From Haliovirga abyssi (GTDB lineage Bacteria; Fusobacteriota; Fusobacteriia; Fusobacteriales; Haliovirgaceae), in contig NZ_AP027059.1 in the NCBI RefSeq assembly GCF_030295325.1, forward strand, positions 310,001-374,000: 64,000 bases of DNA, written 5' to 3'. Of the stretch, positions 53,011 through 62,022 are shown in pieces. The position numbers were made by a program, and so were the translations under genes. Position 1 is the stretch's first letter; every line of letters starts with the position of its first letter. The notes below the pieces were generated by a model, which did no database searches, was not told where the DNA came from, and saw only the letters and a program-made list of their open reading frames with translations.

Positions 53011-53382
53011 ATGAATTTAGAAGAAAAATATATAGATTATTTGCTAGACGAAGTAAATAAAAAGCTAAGAATGGAGTATTCAATAATTGAAGATTTGAAT
53101 TATATTTTAAATGATTTTGAAAGATTTCAAGTTATGATAAAAGGAAATAACAAAATTAGGTCAGACATTAAAAAAGTTATTTTATCTAAAAATATTAATT
53201 TTAAAAAAATTAAAAATGATTATTATTTAAAATTAAATAGAAACAGAGTAATGAAATTAATTCCTATAATAAGATTATTTATAAAAATACAAGAGAAAAA
53301 TTTTGAGAATAAATTTGTAAAAGAGCAATTAGATTTTTTTCGATTTGAATTCAATTCAATTAAGTTAGCAATGTTGAGTTAG
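53011..53382 (+). CDS. Unknown helical protein
   Basis: A 123-residue, highly charged, probably all-helical protein I do not recognise. It has no signal peptide, cysteines or known motif. AAAGGAG precedes the ATG. The upstream gap 52846-53010 has no feature I can name. It may belong to the tatD operon, 50 nt downstream. Confidence 0.6.
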   Translation: MNLEEKYIDYLLDEVNKKLRMEYSIIEDLNYILNDFERFQVMIKGNNKIRSDIKKVILSKNINFKKIKNDYYLKLNRNRVMKLIPIIRLFIKIQEKNFENKFVKEQLDFFRFEFNSIKLAMLS

Positions 53383-53432
53383 GTATAAAAGGAAAAATGT
53401 AAGATATTGGATAATAATAGGAGGAGAATAAA

Positions 53433-54194
53433 ATGAAACTTATAGATGCACATTGCCATATAAATTTAGATGAATTTAAAGATGATTTTAATGAAGTGGT
53501 AGAAAGAATTAATAAAAAACTTGAATTTGCAGTAAATATTGGATTTGATATGAAAACTTCTTTAGAAAGTGTAGAACTAGCTAAAAAATATGATTTTATC
53601 TATTCTGCAATAGGGATTCATCCAAATGAAGCAAAAGAATATTCTGATGAAGTTGAAAAAAAATTAATAAAACTTGCTGAAAATCCAAAAGTTTTGGCAA
53701 TAGGAGAAATAGGACTTGATTATTATAGAGAGGGAGCTCCAAGAGATTTGCAAAAAGATGTTTTTAGAAAACAGATAGAATTAGCAATAAAATTAGATAA
53801 ACCAATATTAATTCATTGTAGAGATGCTTATGGAGATACATTTGATATATTAAACGAATATAAAGAAGCTAGAGGAATAATGCATAGTTACTCTGGAAGT
53901 TATGAATTTGCTAAAAAATTAATGGATAGATTTTATTTTTCTATAAGCGGACCAGTAACATTTAAAAATGCCAAAAATGTAAAAGAGATGGTTAGAGAAT
54001 TGCCAATAGAAAGAATAATGGTAGAGACAGATTCGCCTTATTTAACTCCAACTCCATATAGAGGGAAAAGAAATGAACCAATATTTGTAGAGTATGTAGC
54101 AAGAGAAGTTGCAGATTTAAAAAATATGAAATATGAAGAAGTAAAAGATATAACAAATAAAAACACAAAAAAAGCATTTGAAATAGAGGTGTAA
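53433..54194 (+). CDS. tatD: TatD-family metal-dependent DNase
   Basis: A 253-residue TIM-barrel hydrolase. Metal ligands: His-x-His in DAHCHINLDE, Glu in IGEIGLDYY, His in PILIHCRDAYGDT, His in MHSYSGS, Asp in METDSPYLTP-type segment (VETDSPYLTP). It is a 3'-5' exonuclease family that acts on DNA or RNA. AGGAGGAG precedes the ATG. It is followed at 2 nt by rlmA. Confidence 0.96.
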   Translation: MKLIDAHCHINLDEFKDDFNEVVERINKKLEFAVNIGFDMKTSLESVELAKKYDFIYSAIGIHPNEAKEYSDEVEKKLIKLAENPKVLAIGEIGLDYYREGAPRDLQKDVFRKQIELAIKLDKPILIHCRDAYGDTFDILNEYKEARGIMHSYSGSYEFAKKLMDRFYFSISGPVTFKNAKNVKEMVRELPIERIMVETDSPYLTPTPYRGKRNEPIFVEYVAREVADLKNMKYEEVKDITNKNTKKAFEIEV

Positions 54195-54196
54195 AA

Positions 54197-54997
54197 GTGC
54201 AGATAATATGTCCTGTATGTAAGGAAGAGTTAAAAAAAGAGAATAATAAAATGAGTTGTATTAATGGACATTCATTTGATTTTGCAAAACAAGGATATAT
54301 AAATCTTCATACTAAAAGAGGAGAAAAAAATCCTGGTGATAATAAAGAGATGGTGAAAAATAGAAGAGCATTTTTAGAAATAGGGCTTTATAATAATTTA
54401 AAAGAAAAGATAAAAAAAGTATTATATAAATACAGAGATTTATATAATTTTAATAGTTTATTAGATTGTGGATGTGGAGAAGGATATTATACATCATCTT
54501 TTGAATTAAAAGATGTTATTGGGATAGATATTTCTAAATTTGCAATATTAGAAGCTGCTAAAAAATATAAAAAGTTAAAATTTATTGTTGCTTCAGGGAA
54601 AGATATACCTATAAAAAGTGAGAGTGTAGAAATAGTTACATCTATTTTTACTAAACTTTTTCCGAATGAATATTATAGAATATTAAAAAATAATGGTATA
54701 GTAATAACAGTTCATTCAGGTATAAATCATTTAAAAGAGATAAAAGAAGTTGTGTATGAAAATGTAAAATATGATGTATATAATCCTGATAGAGATATGC
54801 TAGACAAATTTAAAAAAATAGATTCTATAAACTATTTTTATAAAGAAAAATTAAAGACAAATTTAGAGATAAAAGAGCTATTTGAGATGACTCCATATAA
54901 ATGGAAAAGTCCAAAAGAGGGGATAGACAGACTTTACAGTTTAGATAATTTAGAAATAACAATAGATGTGAATATAGATATTTATAAGAAGGTGTAA
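54197..54997 (+). CDS. rlmA: RlmA-type 23S rRNA guanine methyltransferase
   Basis: A 266-residue enzyme. The N-terminal zinc finger is C-P-V-C near residue 5 with C-x-N-G-H in SCINGHSFDFAKQGYINLH. The SAM domain has LLDCGCGEGYYTSS and IGIDISKFAI. This family methylates G745 or G748 of 23S rRNA (RlmA-I/II, TlrB). Translation starts at GTG 54197, 2 nt after tatD, so coupling is likely. Confidence 0.9.
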   Translation: MQIICPVCKEELKKENNKMSCINGHSFDFAKQGYINLHTKRGEKNPGDNKEMVKNRRAFLEIGLYNNLKEKIKKVLYKYRDLYNFNSLLDCGCGEGYYTSSFELKDVIGIDISKFAILEAAKKYKKLKFIVASGKDIPIKSESVEIVTSIFTKLFPNEYYRILKNNGIVITVHSGINHLKEIKEVVYENVKYDVYNPDRDMLDKFKKIDSINYFYKEKLKTNLEIKELFEMTPYKWKSPKEGIDRLYSLDNLEITIDVNIDIYKKV

Positions 54998-54998
54998 A

Positions 54999-55364
54999 AT
55001 GAAAATACTTGGAATAGGAAATGATATAATTGAGATATATAGAATACAAGAAGCTATAGAAAAAAACAGTAAATTAGAAAAAAGAGTTTATACAGAAAAA
55101 GAGATTGAGTATGCTAATAGTAATAGAAAATATGAAGTGTTGGCTGGCAGATTTGCAGCAAAAGAAGCAATATCAAAAGCTTTTGGAACAGGGATAAGAG
55201 GATTTAAATTAACAGATATAGAGATATTAAATGATGAATTAGGGAAACCGTATGTTAATTTGTATGGTAAATTAAAAGAAAAATATTTAGGTTATAATAT
55301 TATGGTAACAATATCTCATAATAAGAGTAATGCCATATCAACTGCTATAATTTCTTGTGAATAG
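54999..55364 (+). CDS. acpS: Holo-[acyl-carrier-protein] synthase
   Basis: A 121-residue phosphopantetheinyl transferase with GIGNDIIEIYRI, the Mg-binding RFAAKEAISKAFGTGIRGF segment and a C-terminal VTISHNKSNAIST. It attaches phosphopantetheine to ACP for fatty-acid synthesis. It begins 1 nt after rlmA. Confidence 0.95.
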   Translation: MKILGIGNDIIEIYRIQEAIEKNSKLEKRVYTEKEIEYANSNRKYEVLAGRFAAKEAISKAFGTGIRGFKLTDIEILNDELGKPYVNLYGKLKEKYLGYNIMVTISHNKSNAISTAIISCE

Positions 55365-55387
55365 TGTAAAGGTTTTGTAAGAAAGAT

Positions 55388-55547
55388 AATTTCAGCACAA
55401 AGAAAGGAGAACTCAAAGTTACACAAAGGAATGGCTTAAAAATAACATTCCCATTTTGCTTTAAAATACGCAATGTTTTAAGCGTTTTTATAACAAAATA
55501 TGAGAACATTATTTTTTAAACGTTCCAAAGAAAAAAATTATTTAAAA
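55388..55547 (+). repeat. D repeat interrupted by an A element
   Basis: AATTTCAGCACAAAGAAAGG...ACACAAA (55388-55427) continues as CAAAGAAAAAAATTATTTAAAA (55526-55547) after a 98-bp A element. The same D sequence without the interruption is present, inverted, at 60710-60767. The D sequence resembles the accessory CACAAAG/CGCAGAG repeat type. Confidence 0.9.
55424..55529 (+). repeat. A element, full copy with exact CAAA duplication
   Basis: Core 55428-55525 (98 bp), flanked by CAAA at 55424-55427 and 55526-55529. It is nearly identical to the copies at 25403 and 36265. The remaining gap to the next gene, 55548-55726, holds a promoter and no gene. Confidence 0.93.
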
Positions 55548-55640
55548 CTATTGGGTGAATACTGATGAATAAAAATTGAAAGATAGTTATTTTGGATGGA
55601 ATTCTATAAAAATTTTATACTATCTTCTTGTGAATAGAGA

Positions 55641-55669
55641 TTGTAAAAACAAAAATTAAATGATATAAT
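55641..55669 (+). promoter_or_regulatory. Promoter of the 55727 gene
   Basis: TTGTAA at 55641-55646, 17-bp spacer, TATAAT at 55664-55669. Confidence 0.7.
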
Positions 55670-55726
55670 ATAAACAGGAGATTCGTGTGCCACTCTTAAT
55701 ATAATATAGATTGTAAGGAGAGAAAT

Positions 55727-56932
55727 ATGTATAAAAAAATTGTTATTTTTATGTTTTTAATAATGGGGTCATTTATTTTTGCAGAAAATTTGGGAACAAA
55801 TATTATTTTGGATGATGCAATATTTTATTATGAAGGGAATAATGAAAATATATTGGATTTAAAAGATGATACTATTAAAGAATATCAGGATGTTTTGATG
55901 AAATATAAAAGCTTTTATGATTTGGATATAACAAAATTATTTGAAAGTAATTATGCAATATCTTTTCATAAAAGAAAGGATGAAAAGAAATTTTTTATTT
56001 ATAAAAAGATTGAAACTGCAGATTTTGTAGGTACAAAATTTTATAATAATAAATTTTTTGAAAGAGATATAATTAGCGGAATGACTACATATTATATTTT
56101 AGGGGATAATCAATTTATATATTCATATGATTCTGGAAATTTATATATAAGTAATGATATAGCTTTATATTTTGAAATGTTAGATAATTTGAAAAAAGAA
56201 AAACACACATTAAGAAAAGATAAAAATTTTGTTAATTTGCTTAATTATAATAAAGAATATAAATATAAATATTATTTATTGCAAAGTAAACCTATTGAAA
56301 AAAATGGATATGTAATAAAAAAATATAGTGAAATTAATGGAGAGAAAAGAATAAAAAGATATTTAGTAGATAATCTTAGTGAAAAAGAAGAAGATAATAT
56401 TAATTTAGCTGATTTAATTAGTGGCGATGTAGATAGAATTTATATTGGAAAAAATATTCAAGGTGTTACATCATTATTAAATGATGATTTTAAAATAATG
56501 AATTATACAGTTTCAAAAGAGTTGTTAAATTATCTGAATACTAATATAAAATTAGCAGTATATATAGAAAAAGGCAAAGATTTTTATATTTTATTATTAC
56601 CTAAAGAAAATTTTGATAATTCAATTGAACTATTGAGAAAAGAATATGAAAAAGTATTTTTTTATGATAAAAAATTAAAACTTTTAAAAAATGAATATGG
56701 GTATGAAATTCATATTCCAATTTTACAAATAGATAGATATATAGATGTTTATAAAAATAAATATCTTATATTGAGTAATAGTTCAGAAGTATTGAAAAAT
56801 ATAGAGATAGGAAAATATTATAACTATGATTATTCAAAGATAAATCTACAAAGTACAATATATAAAGACTTTATAAATAATATAGATGAAAGTTTTGAAG
56901 TGAAAAACAATATAATTGAAGAGATAGAATAA
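55727..56932 (+). CDS. Exported protein of unknown function
   Basis: A 401-residue protein with a signal peptide (MYKKIVIFMFLIMGSFIFA) and no recognised domain. The mature part is rich in Lys/Tyr/Asn with alternating strand-like segments (for example DNQFIYSYDSGNLYISNDIALYFEML), reminiscent of DUF3352-type periplasmic proteins, but I cannot confirm that. It has no lipobox. It is a single-gene unit with its own promoter and terminator. Confidence 0.7.
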   Translation: MYKKIVIFMFLIMGSFIFAENLGTNIILDDAIFYYEGNNENILDLKDDTIKEYQDVLMKYKSFYDLDITKLFESNYAISFHKRKDEKKFFIYKKIETADFVGTKFYNNKFFERDIISGMTTYYILGDNQFIYSYDSGNLYISNDIALYFEMLDNLKKEKHTLRKDKNFVNLLNYNKEYKYKYYLLQSKPIEKNGYVIKKYSEINGEKRIKRYLVDNLSEKEEDNINLADLISGDVDRIYIGKNIQGVTSLLNDDFKIMNYTVSKELLNYLNTNIKLAVYIEKGKDFYILLLPKENFDNSIELLRKEYEKVFFYDKKLKLLKNEYGYEIHIPILQIDRYIDVYKNKYLILSNSSEVLKNIEIGKYYNYDYSKINLQSTIYKDFINNIDESFEVKNNIIEEIE

Positions 56933-56973
56933 AAAAACAAATAAAAAATTATAAAATAAATTTGAAAAATTTA

Positions 56974-57016
56974 AAAAATAAGAGTTTTGCTGAAAAGTTT
57001 AGAGCTCTTATTTTTA
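56974..57016 (+). terminator. Terminator
   Basis: AAAATAAGAG and CTCTTATTTTT form the base of a stem after the exported protein gene. Confidence 0.75.
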
Positions 57017-57054
57017 TTATTTTTAAAAAATAAATACATTATATGGAGGATAGA

Positions 57055-58671
57055 ATGAAAGAGAAAATTTTAGTGGTAGGTCATAAAAATCCGGACAGCG
57101 ATTCTATTTGTTCTGCAATAGTATATGCAAATTTAAAAGAAAAATTGGGACTTGATACAAAGCCGGTTAGATTAGGAAAAATAAATAAAGAAACAGAATT
57201 TATATTAAATTATTTCGGAGTAGAAACACCTGAATTAATAGAAACAATAAAACCACAATTAAAAGATTTGAGAAAAGGTGTGAAGGATGTAATAAGAGAA
57301 GAAGATTCATTGAGAAAAGTAATTAAATTAATGACAGAAAAAAATTACTCTAGTTTGGCTGTTGTAGATAGTGAAAATAGATTAAAAAGTATGCTTCATA
57401 TTTCTGAAATTGCAGATGCATATTTGGAAATGGGAGCTATTGATATTTTTAAAAATTATGAAACAACTTTTGAAAATTTATGGCAAGCTCTAGGAAAAGA
57501 AGCTTCACTTGTTAATGGAATTTATCCAAAAGGGATAATAAGAGGAAATCTTAGAGGTGTATCTGAATTATCAAAAATTAAAAAAGGAGATATTGTTATT
57601 ACAACATTATTATCGAAAAATATAAATAATGCTGAAAAAGCAGGTGCAGAATTAATAATAATATGTGTAGATGAAACAGATGTTATTCCAGATTGTAATG
57701 TGAAAATTCCTATTGTTAGAGTGAATAATGGAATTTTTAAAGTATTTAAAAGAATATCTGAATCAGTACCAATAAAATCAATATTATCTGATAGTAAATT
57801 TATACATTTTTACACAAATGATTATATTGATGATGTAGAAGAAATTATAGATAATAGCGAACAAAATAATTTTCCTGTAGTAGATGAAAATGGAAAAGTA
57901 GTTTCAACAATTCGTTTGAAACATATTATGAATATTGAAAAGAATGAAGTTATTTTAGTAGATCATAATGAAGCGCCACAGTCAATAGATGGGATTGAAA
58001 CAGCTAAAATATTAGAAATAGTAGATCATCATAAATTTGGAAATTTTGAAACTATAGAGCCTTTAATGATAAGAGCAGAACCAGTAGGAGCAACATCTAC
58101 AGTTATATATGGACTATATAAAGAAGCTAAAATCATTCCAAGTAAAAAGATGGCAGGGCTTATGTTAAGCGCAATATTATCAGATACACTTATTTTTAAG
58201 TCGCCTACTTGTACCCAAAAAGATATTAATTATGCAAAAGAATTAGCAAAAATAGCAGATATAGATATTGAAAGTTATGGAATGAAAATGTTAATAGCAG
58301 GAACTTCTTTAGGAGATATTACACCATCTGAAATTATAAATATAGATAAAAAAGAGTTTTCAATGGGAAAATTTAATGTTGCTGTAGCACAGGTAAATAG
58401 TGTTGATGTAGAAGGAGTTTTAGAAAAGAGAGATGAATTAAAAAAAGTTATAAATGATGAAATATTAGAAAAAAATTATGATATGTTTTTATTTATGATA
58501 ACAGATATAATAAGAAACGGTTCAAAGATTGTAGCTTTAGGAAAAGCAAAAGAGTTAGTTACTAAAGGATTTAATATTGAGCTAGTTGAGGATGAAGCTT
58601 GGTTAGATGGAGTGGTATCTAGGAAAAAACAAATTATTCCATTTTTAATGGATGCAAGTCAAATGATATGA
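57055..58671 (+). CDS. CBS/DRTGG-containing family II manganese-dependent inorganic pyrophosphatase
   Basis: A 538-residue DHH-family enzyme with an inserted regulatory region: VGHKNPDSDSICSAI (metal ligands), two CBS-like segments and a DRTGG region (about 70-300), then the catalytic ILVDHNEAPQSIDG and EIVDHHKFGNFET, and a DHHA2 domain with the RKKQIIPF motif. CBS-PPases hydrolyse pyrophosphate and are controlled by adenine nucleotides. ATG 57055 follows TGGAGGA; an ATG at 57043 lies in that site. Confidence 0.92.
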   Translation: MKEKILVVGHKNPDSDSICSAIVYANLKEKLGLDTKPVRLGKINKETEFILNYFGVETPELIETIKPQLKDLRKGVKDVIREEDSLRKVIKLMTEKNYSSLAVVDSENRLKSMLHISEIADAYLEMGAIDIFKNYETTFENLWQALGKEASLVNGIYPKGIIRGNLRGVSELSKIKKGDIVITTLLSKNINNAEKAGAELIIICVDETDVIPDCNVKIPIVRVNNGIFKVFKRISESVPIKSILSDSKFIHFYTNDYIDDVEEIIDNSEQNNFPVVDENGKVVSTIRLKHIMNIEKNEVILVDHNEAPQSIDGIETAKILEIVDHHKFGNFETIEPLMIRAEPVGATSTVIYGLYKEAKIIPSKKMAGLMLSAILSDTLIFKSPTCTQKDINYAKELAKIADIDIESYGMKMLIAGTSLGDITPSEIINIDKKEFSMGKFNVAVAQVNSVDVEGVLEKRDELKKVINDEILEKNYDMFLFMITDIIRNGSKIVALGKAKELVTKGFNIELVEDEAWLDGVVSRKKQIIPFLMDASQMI

Positions 58672-58910
58672 GGGGATAATTGAAAATTAATAATGGGAAA
58701 TTGATAATGAAAAGATAAAATTAAAAAAGCCAAATATCCACGCTATAGGTTTCTCTTAGATAAGAGAAACCGACAACAAGGGAGGAGTAGAGTTTTTATA
58801 AAATTCTTAGCTTTATGACATTGGGATAAAGGCGGATAAAAGATAAATAAAAGATTTTATAGGGGCAGATTCTGTATTTGCCTAAATAATAAAAGTTAAT
58901 GGGGGCAAAA
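58672..58910 (+). other. Gap with hairpin and repeat fragments
   Basis: No gene. It holds ATTGAAAATTAATAATGGGAAATTGATAATG-like repeat sequence, a 10-bp stem GGTTTCTCTT (58748-58757) with AAGAGAAACC (58762-58771), and GGGATAAAGGCGGAT (58823-58837), which recurs after the next gene at 60514-60528. Confidence 0.65.
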
Positions 58911-60461
58911 ATGAAAGAATTTAATATAATAGGAACTTGTATTCCAGAAGAGCATTATATGGTAGATACAACATCTAAATTAAATCAAATAATAAAATTA
59001 ATAGAAAAAAGAAAATATTTTACAATAAATAGGCCTAGACAATATGGGAAAACAACAACAATATATTTGTTGGAAGAAAGATTAAAAAAGAGTAAAGAGT
59101 ATTTAATGATATCAATAAGTTTTGAAGGTCTTGGAGATGAAAATTTTGAAAATTCAGAGATTTTAGGTAAATCTTTAATAAGAAAAATAAATAAAATGTT
59201 AAAAATAAAAAAATTTGAAAATTTAGTAATTGATATTGAAAAAACTCAAATGAAAACGATGGATGATTTAAGCGATATTATAACTGATTTTGTATTAAAA
59301 ACAGATAAAAAAGTGATATTAATGATAGATGAAGTGGATAAAAGTAGTAATAATCAACTGTTTTTAAATTTTATAGGAATGTTACGAGAAAAATATTTAT
59401 CAGCAATAAAAAAGCAAGATTATACATTTCATAGTGTGATTTTAGCAGGAGTACATGATGTAAAAAATTTAAAATTAAAGTTACGACCAGATGAGAATAG
59501 AACATTAAATAGTCCGTGGAATATAGCGGTAGATTTTGACGTAGATATGTGCTTTAATCCTCAGGAGATAGCAACGATGTTAAGAGAATATGAAGCAGAT
59601 GTAAAAACAGGAATGGATATAAAAAATATGTCAGAAAAGATATATATGTATACAACTGGTTATCCGTTTTTAGTAAGTAAATTATGCAAAGTAATGGATG
59701 AAAAACTAGATAGAAATTTTAGTGAAAAAGGGTTGGAAGAAGCTATAAAAATAACATTGGAAACTCCTAATACACTGTTTGATGATATAATAAAAAATAT
59801 AGAAAATAATAGAGAATTTTATAAATTTATAGAAAAAGTTATATTAGGGAATGATAAAGTTGATTATGTACATACAGATACAATGGTATCAATAGGAAAA
59901 ATGTATGGAATAATAAGAGAAAAAAATAGAAAAGTTGAGATAGATAATAAAATATTTGAGATATTACTTTATAATCATATTATAGCGAAACGAGAAAGAG
60001 AAAAAGGGGCAGTTTTAACTTATGAATTTAGAACAAAATTTATAGATGATAATGGTAATTTAGATATGGAATTGGTATTGAGTAAATTTCAAGAATTAAT
60101 GAAAGCAGAATATAGAAAAATAGATGAAAAATTTGTGGAAAGAGAAGGTCGACTACTATTTTTAGCATTTTTGAAACCAATAATAAATGGAACAGGATTT
60201 TATTTTGTGGAATCAGAAACAAGAGAGTCAAACAGAATGGATATAGTAGTGACATATAATATGAAAAAATATGTAATAGAGTTGAAGATATGGCGTGGTG
60301 GTAAGTATGAACAAGAGGGAAGAGAGCAGTTGTGCGGATATTTAGAATCACAAAATTTAGATAAAGGGTATATGATATTTTATAGCTTTAATAAGGGGAA
60401 AAAGTATATTAAGGATAAAGTTATGGTTAAAGGGAAGGAAGTTTTTGAGATAGTTGTATAA
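58911..60461 (+). CDS. AAA-ATPase-like protein with PD-(D/E)XK nuclease domain
   Basis: A 516-residue protein: AAA-ATPase_like region (about 1-300) with NRPRQYGKTTT as Walker A and KVILMIDEVDKSS as Walker B, a helical linker, and a C-terminal PD-(D/E)XK fold with MDIVVTYNMKKYVIELKIWRG (Asp, Glu-x-Lys). Such proteins (AAA-ATPase_like/DUF1703 type) are numerous and scattered in anaerobes and Bacteroidetes, with unknown role and suspected mobility. It is bracketed by 15-bp direct repeats. ATG 58911 follows GGGGGC. Confidence 0.9.
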   Translation: MKEFNIIGTCIPEEHYMVDTTSKLNQIIKLIEKRKYFTINRPRQYGKTTTIYLLEERLKKSKEYLMISISFEGLGDENFENSEILGKSLIRKINKMLKIKKFENLVIDIEKTQMKTMDDLSDIITDFVLKTDKKVILMIDEVDKSSNNQLFLNFIGMLREKYLSAIKKQDYTFHSVILAGVHDVKNLKLKLRPDENRTLNSPWNIAVDFDVDMCFNPQEIATMLREYEADVKTGMDIKNMSEKIYMYTTGYPFLVSKLCKVMDEKLDRNFSEKGLEEAIKITLETPNTLFDDIIKNIENNREFYKFIEKVILGNDKVDYVHTDTMVSIGKMYGIIREKNRKVEIDNKIFEILLYNHIIAKREREKGAVLTYEFRTKFIDDNGNLDMELVLSKFQELMKAEYRKIDEKFVEREGRLLFLAFLKPIINGTGFYFVESETRESNRMDIVVTYNMKKYVIELKIWRGGKYEQEGREQLCGYLESQNLDKGYMIFYSFNKGKKYIKDKVMVKGKEVFEIVV

Positions 60462-60504
60462 AAAATTGGTAAAAAAAATAAAATTAAAAAAGAAAAAAGA
60501 GTGT

Positions 60505-60626
60505 TTTAACCACGGGATAAAGGCGGATGTTCTCAAGTTAAGAGGAACTGGTAATATAGAAAAGTGCTAGATTAATTCGTTCAGCACAAAGACACCAAGA
60601 ACGCTAAGACACACTAAGAAAACATT
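60505..60626 (+). repeat. D-type fragments
   Basis: TTTTAACCACGGGATAAAGG and TTCAGCACAAAGACACCAAG followed by AACGCTAAGACACACTAAG. They are of the accessory CACAAAG/CACTAAG type and have an unusual composition. No gene in 60462-60912. Confidence 0.7.
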
Positions 60627-60649
60627 TTTTTATTTATTTAATTAGTAGG

Positions 60650-60709
60650 AAAGTATAAATTTTTCAGAAAAAGATTTATGTTTTTCCATATAAAGCGTTA
60701 ATCTTATGT
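60650..60709 (+). repeat. Deleted C element
   Basis: AGGAAAGTATAAATTTTTCAG and AAAGATTTATGTTTTTCCATATAAAGCGTTA: both ends of a C element with the centre removed. Confidence 0.6.
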
Positions 60710-60767
60710 TTTTAAATAATTTTTTTCTTTGTGTAACTTTGAGTTCTCCTTTCTTTGTGCTGAAATT
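60710..60767 (-). repeat. D repeat, uninterrupted copy (empty site)
   Basis: The reverse complement of 55388-55427 plus 55526-55547: 41 bp are exact, and the rest matches with one base of indel. This copy has no A element. Confidence 0.92.
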
Positions 60768-60830
60768 GTTTTTCCTACAAAAATTTCGAACTATTGATTT
60801 TTTGAGTATTCTTTATATATAAAATGCTCT

Positions 60831-60858
60831 TTGTTTTTATAAATAGTTATGATATAAT
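60831..60858 (+). promoter_or_regulatory. prfB promoter
   Basis: TTGTTT at 60831-60836, 16-bp spacer, TATAAT at 60853-60858. Confidence 0.65.
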
Positions 60859-60912
60859 ATGAGTATAATGGAAAATAGACAAGAAAAAAATGAATTTAAA
60901 TCAGGAGGATTT

Positions 60913-62011
60913 ATGGATATTTTAGAAATAAAAAGAGATTATGAAAAAATGAAAGAGAAATTAGAAGAGATGAGGAGGCATCTTTGACCTTGCTAACAAA
61001 AAAGAAGAGATAAAGAAATTAGAAAAAATAACAGTTGAAGATGGATTTTGGAATGATAAAAGAGAATCAGAAAAAATAATAAAAGAATTAAATATATTAA
61101 AAGAGAAAATATCAGAATTTGAAAATATTGAAAGTGAAGTTGAAGAATTAGAAGTTTTAATAGACTTTGTAGAAAGTGGAGAAACAGATTTTGAAGAAGA
61201 ATTAGAAGAAAAATATAATAAATTAGTAAAAAATATGGATGAGTATGATACTAAGATATTACTATCAGGAGATTATGATATAAATAACGCAATAGTAACA
61301 ATTCATTCTGGAGCAGGTGGGACAGAAGCTTGTGATTGGGCAGATATGTTATATAGAATGTATAGCAGATGGTGTAATGATAAAAAATATAAAATAGAAG
61401 TTTTAGATAGATTAGATGGAGATGGAGCTGGGATAAAAGCAATAACTTTTTTAGTTAAAGGTGAATATTCTTATGGATATTTAAAAAGCGAAAAAGGGGT
61501 ACATAGATTAGTGCGAATATCACCATTTGATTCAAATAAAAGAAGACATACCTCATTTGCATCAGTAGATATAATGCCAGAAGTAGATGATAATATAGAG
61601 ATTGTTATTAATAGTCAAGATTTAAGAATAGATACCTATAGAGCTAGTGGTGCTGGTGGACAACATGTAAATATGACAGATTCAGCGGTTAGAATAACAC
61701 ATTTACCAACAAAAACAGTTGTTACGTGTCAAAATCAGAGGTCGCAAATTCAAAATAGAGAAACAGCAATGAAAATATTAAAATCTAAACTTTTTGAAAT
61801 GGAAATGAAGAAAAAAGAGGAAGAATTAAAAAAAATGCAAGGTGAAATGTCTGAAATAGGTTGGGGGAATCAAATTAGGAGTTATGTATTTCAACCTTAT
61901 ACAATGGTAAAAGACCATAGAACTAATTTTGAAATAGGAAATGTAGCATCTGTTATGGATGGAAATATTGATGGATTTATAAGAGCATATTTGAAATGGA
62001 TAAAAAGATAA
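60913..62011 (+). CDS. prfB: Peptide chain release factor 2, with programmed +1 frameshift
   Basis: RF2 of 365 residues read from 60913-60984 and then, after skipping T60985, from 60986. The shift site is CTT-TGA-C with the internal Shine-Dalgarno AGGAGG at 60973-60978, as in most bacteria: low RF2 favours the +1 shift at the UGA. The second part carries the codon-recognition tripeptide SPF (203-205), which marks RF2, and the GGQ motif (248-250). The intact shift site means the gene is functional, not broken. Confidence 0.97.
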
Positions 62012-62022
62012 GGGGAAAAATA

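Noticed and set aside
61235-62011. A 258-residue prfB-like reading frame starting at 61235
   Set aside because: It is the downstream part of RF2; the true start is at 60913 with a +1 frameshift at CTTTGA. It is not a separate gene or a pseudogene.
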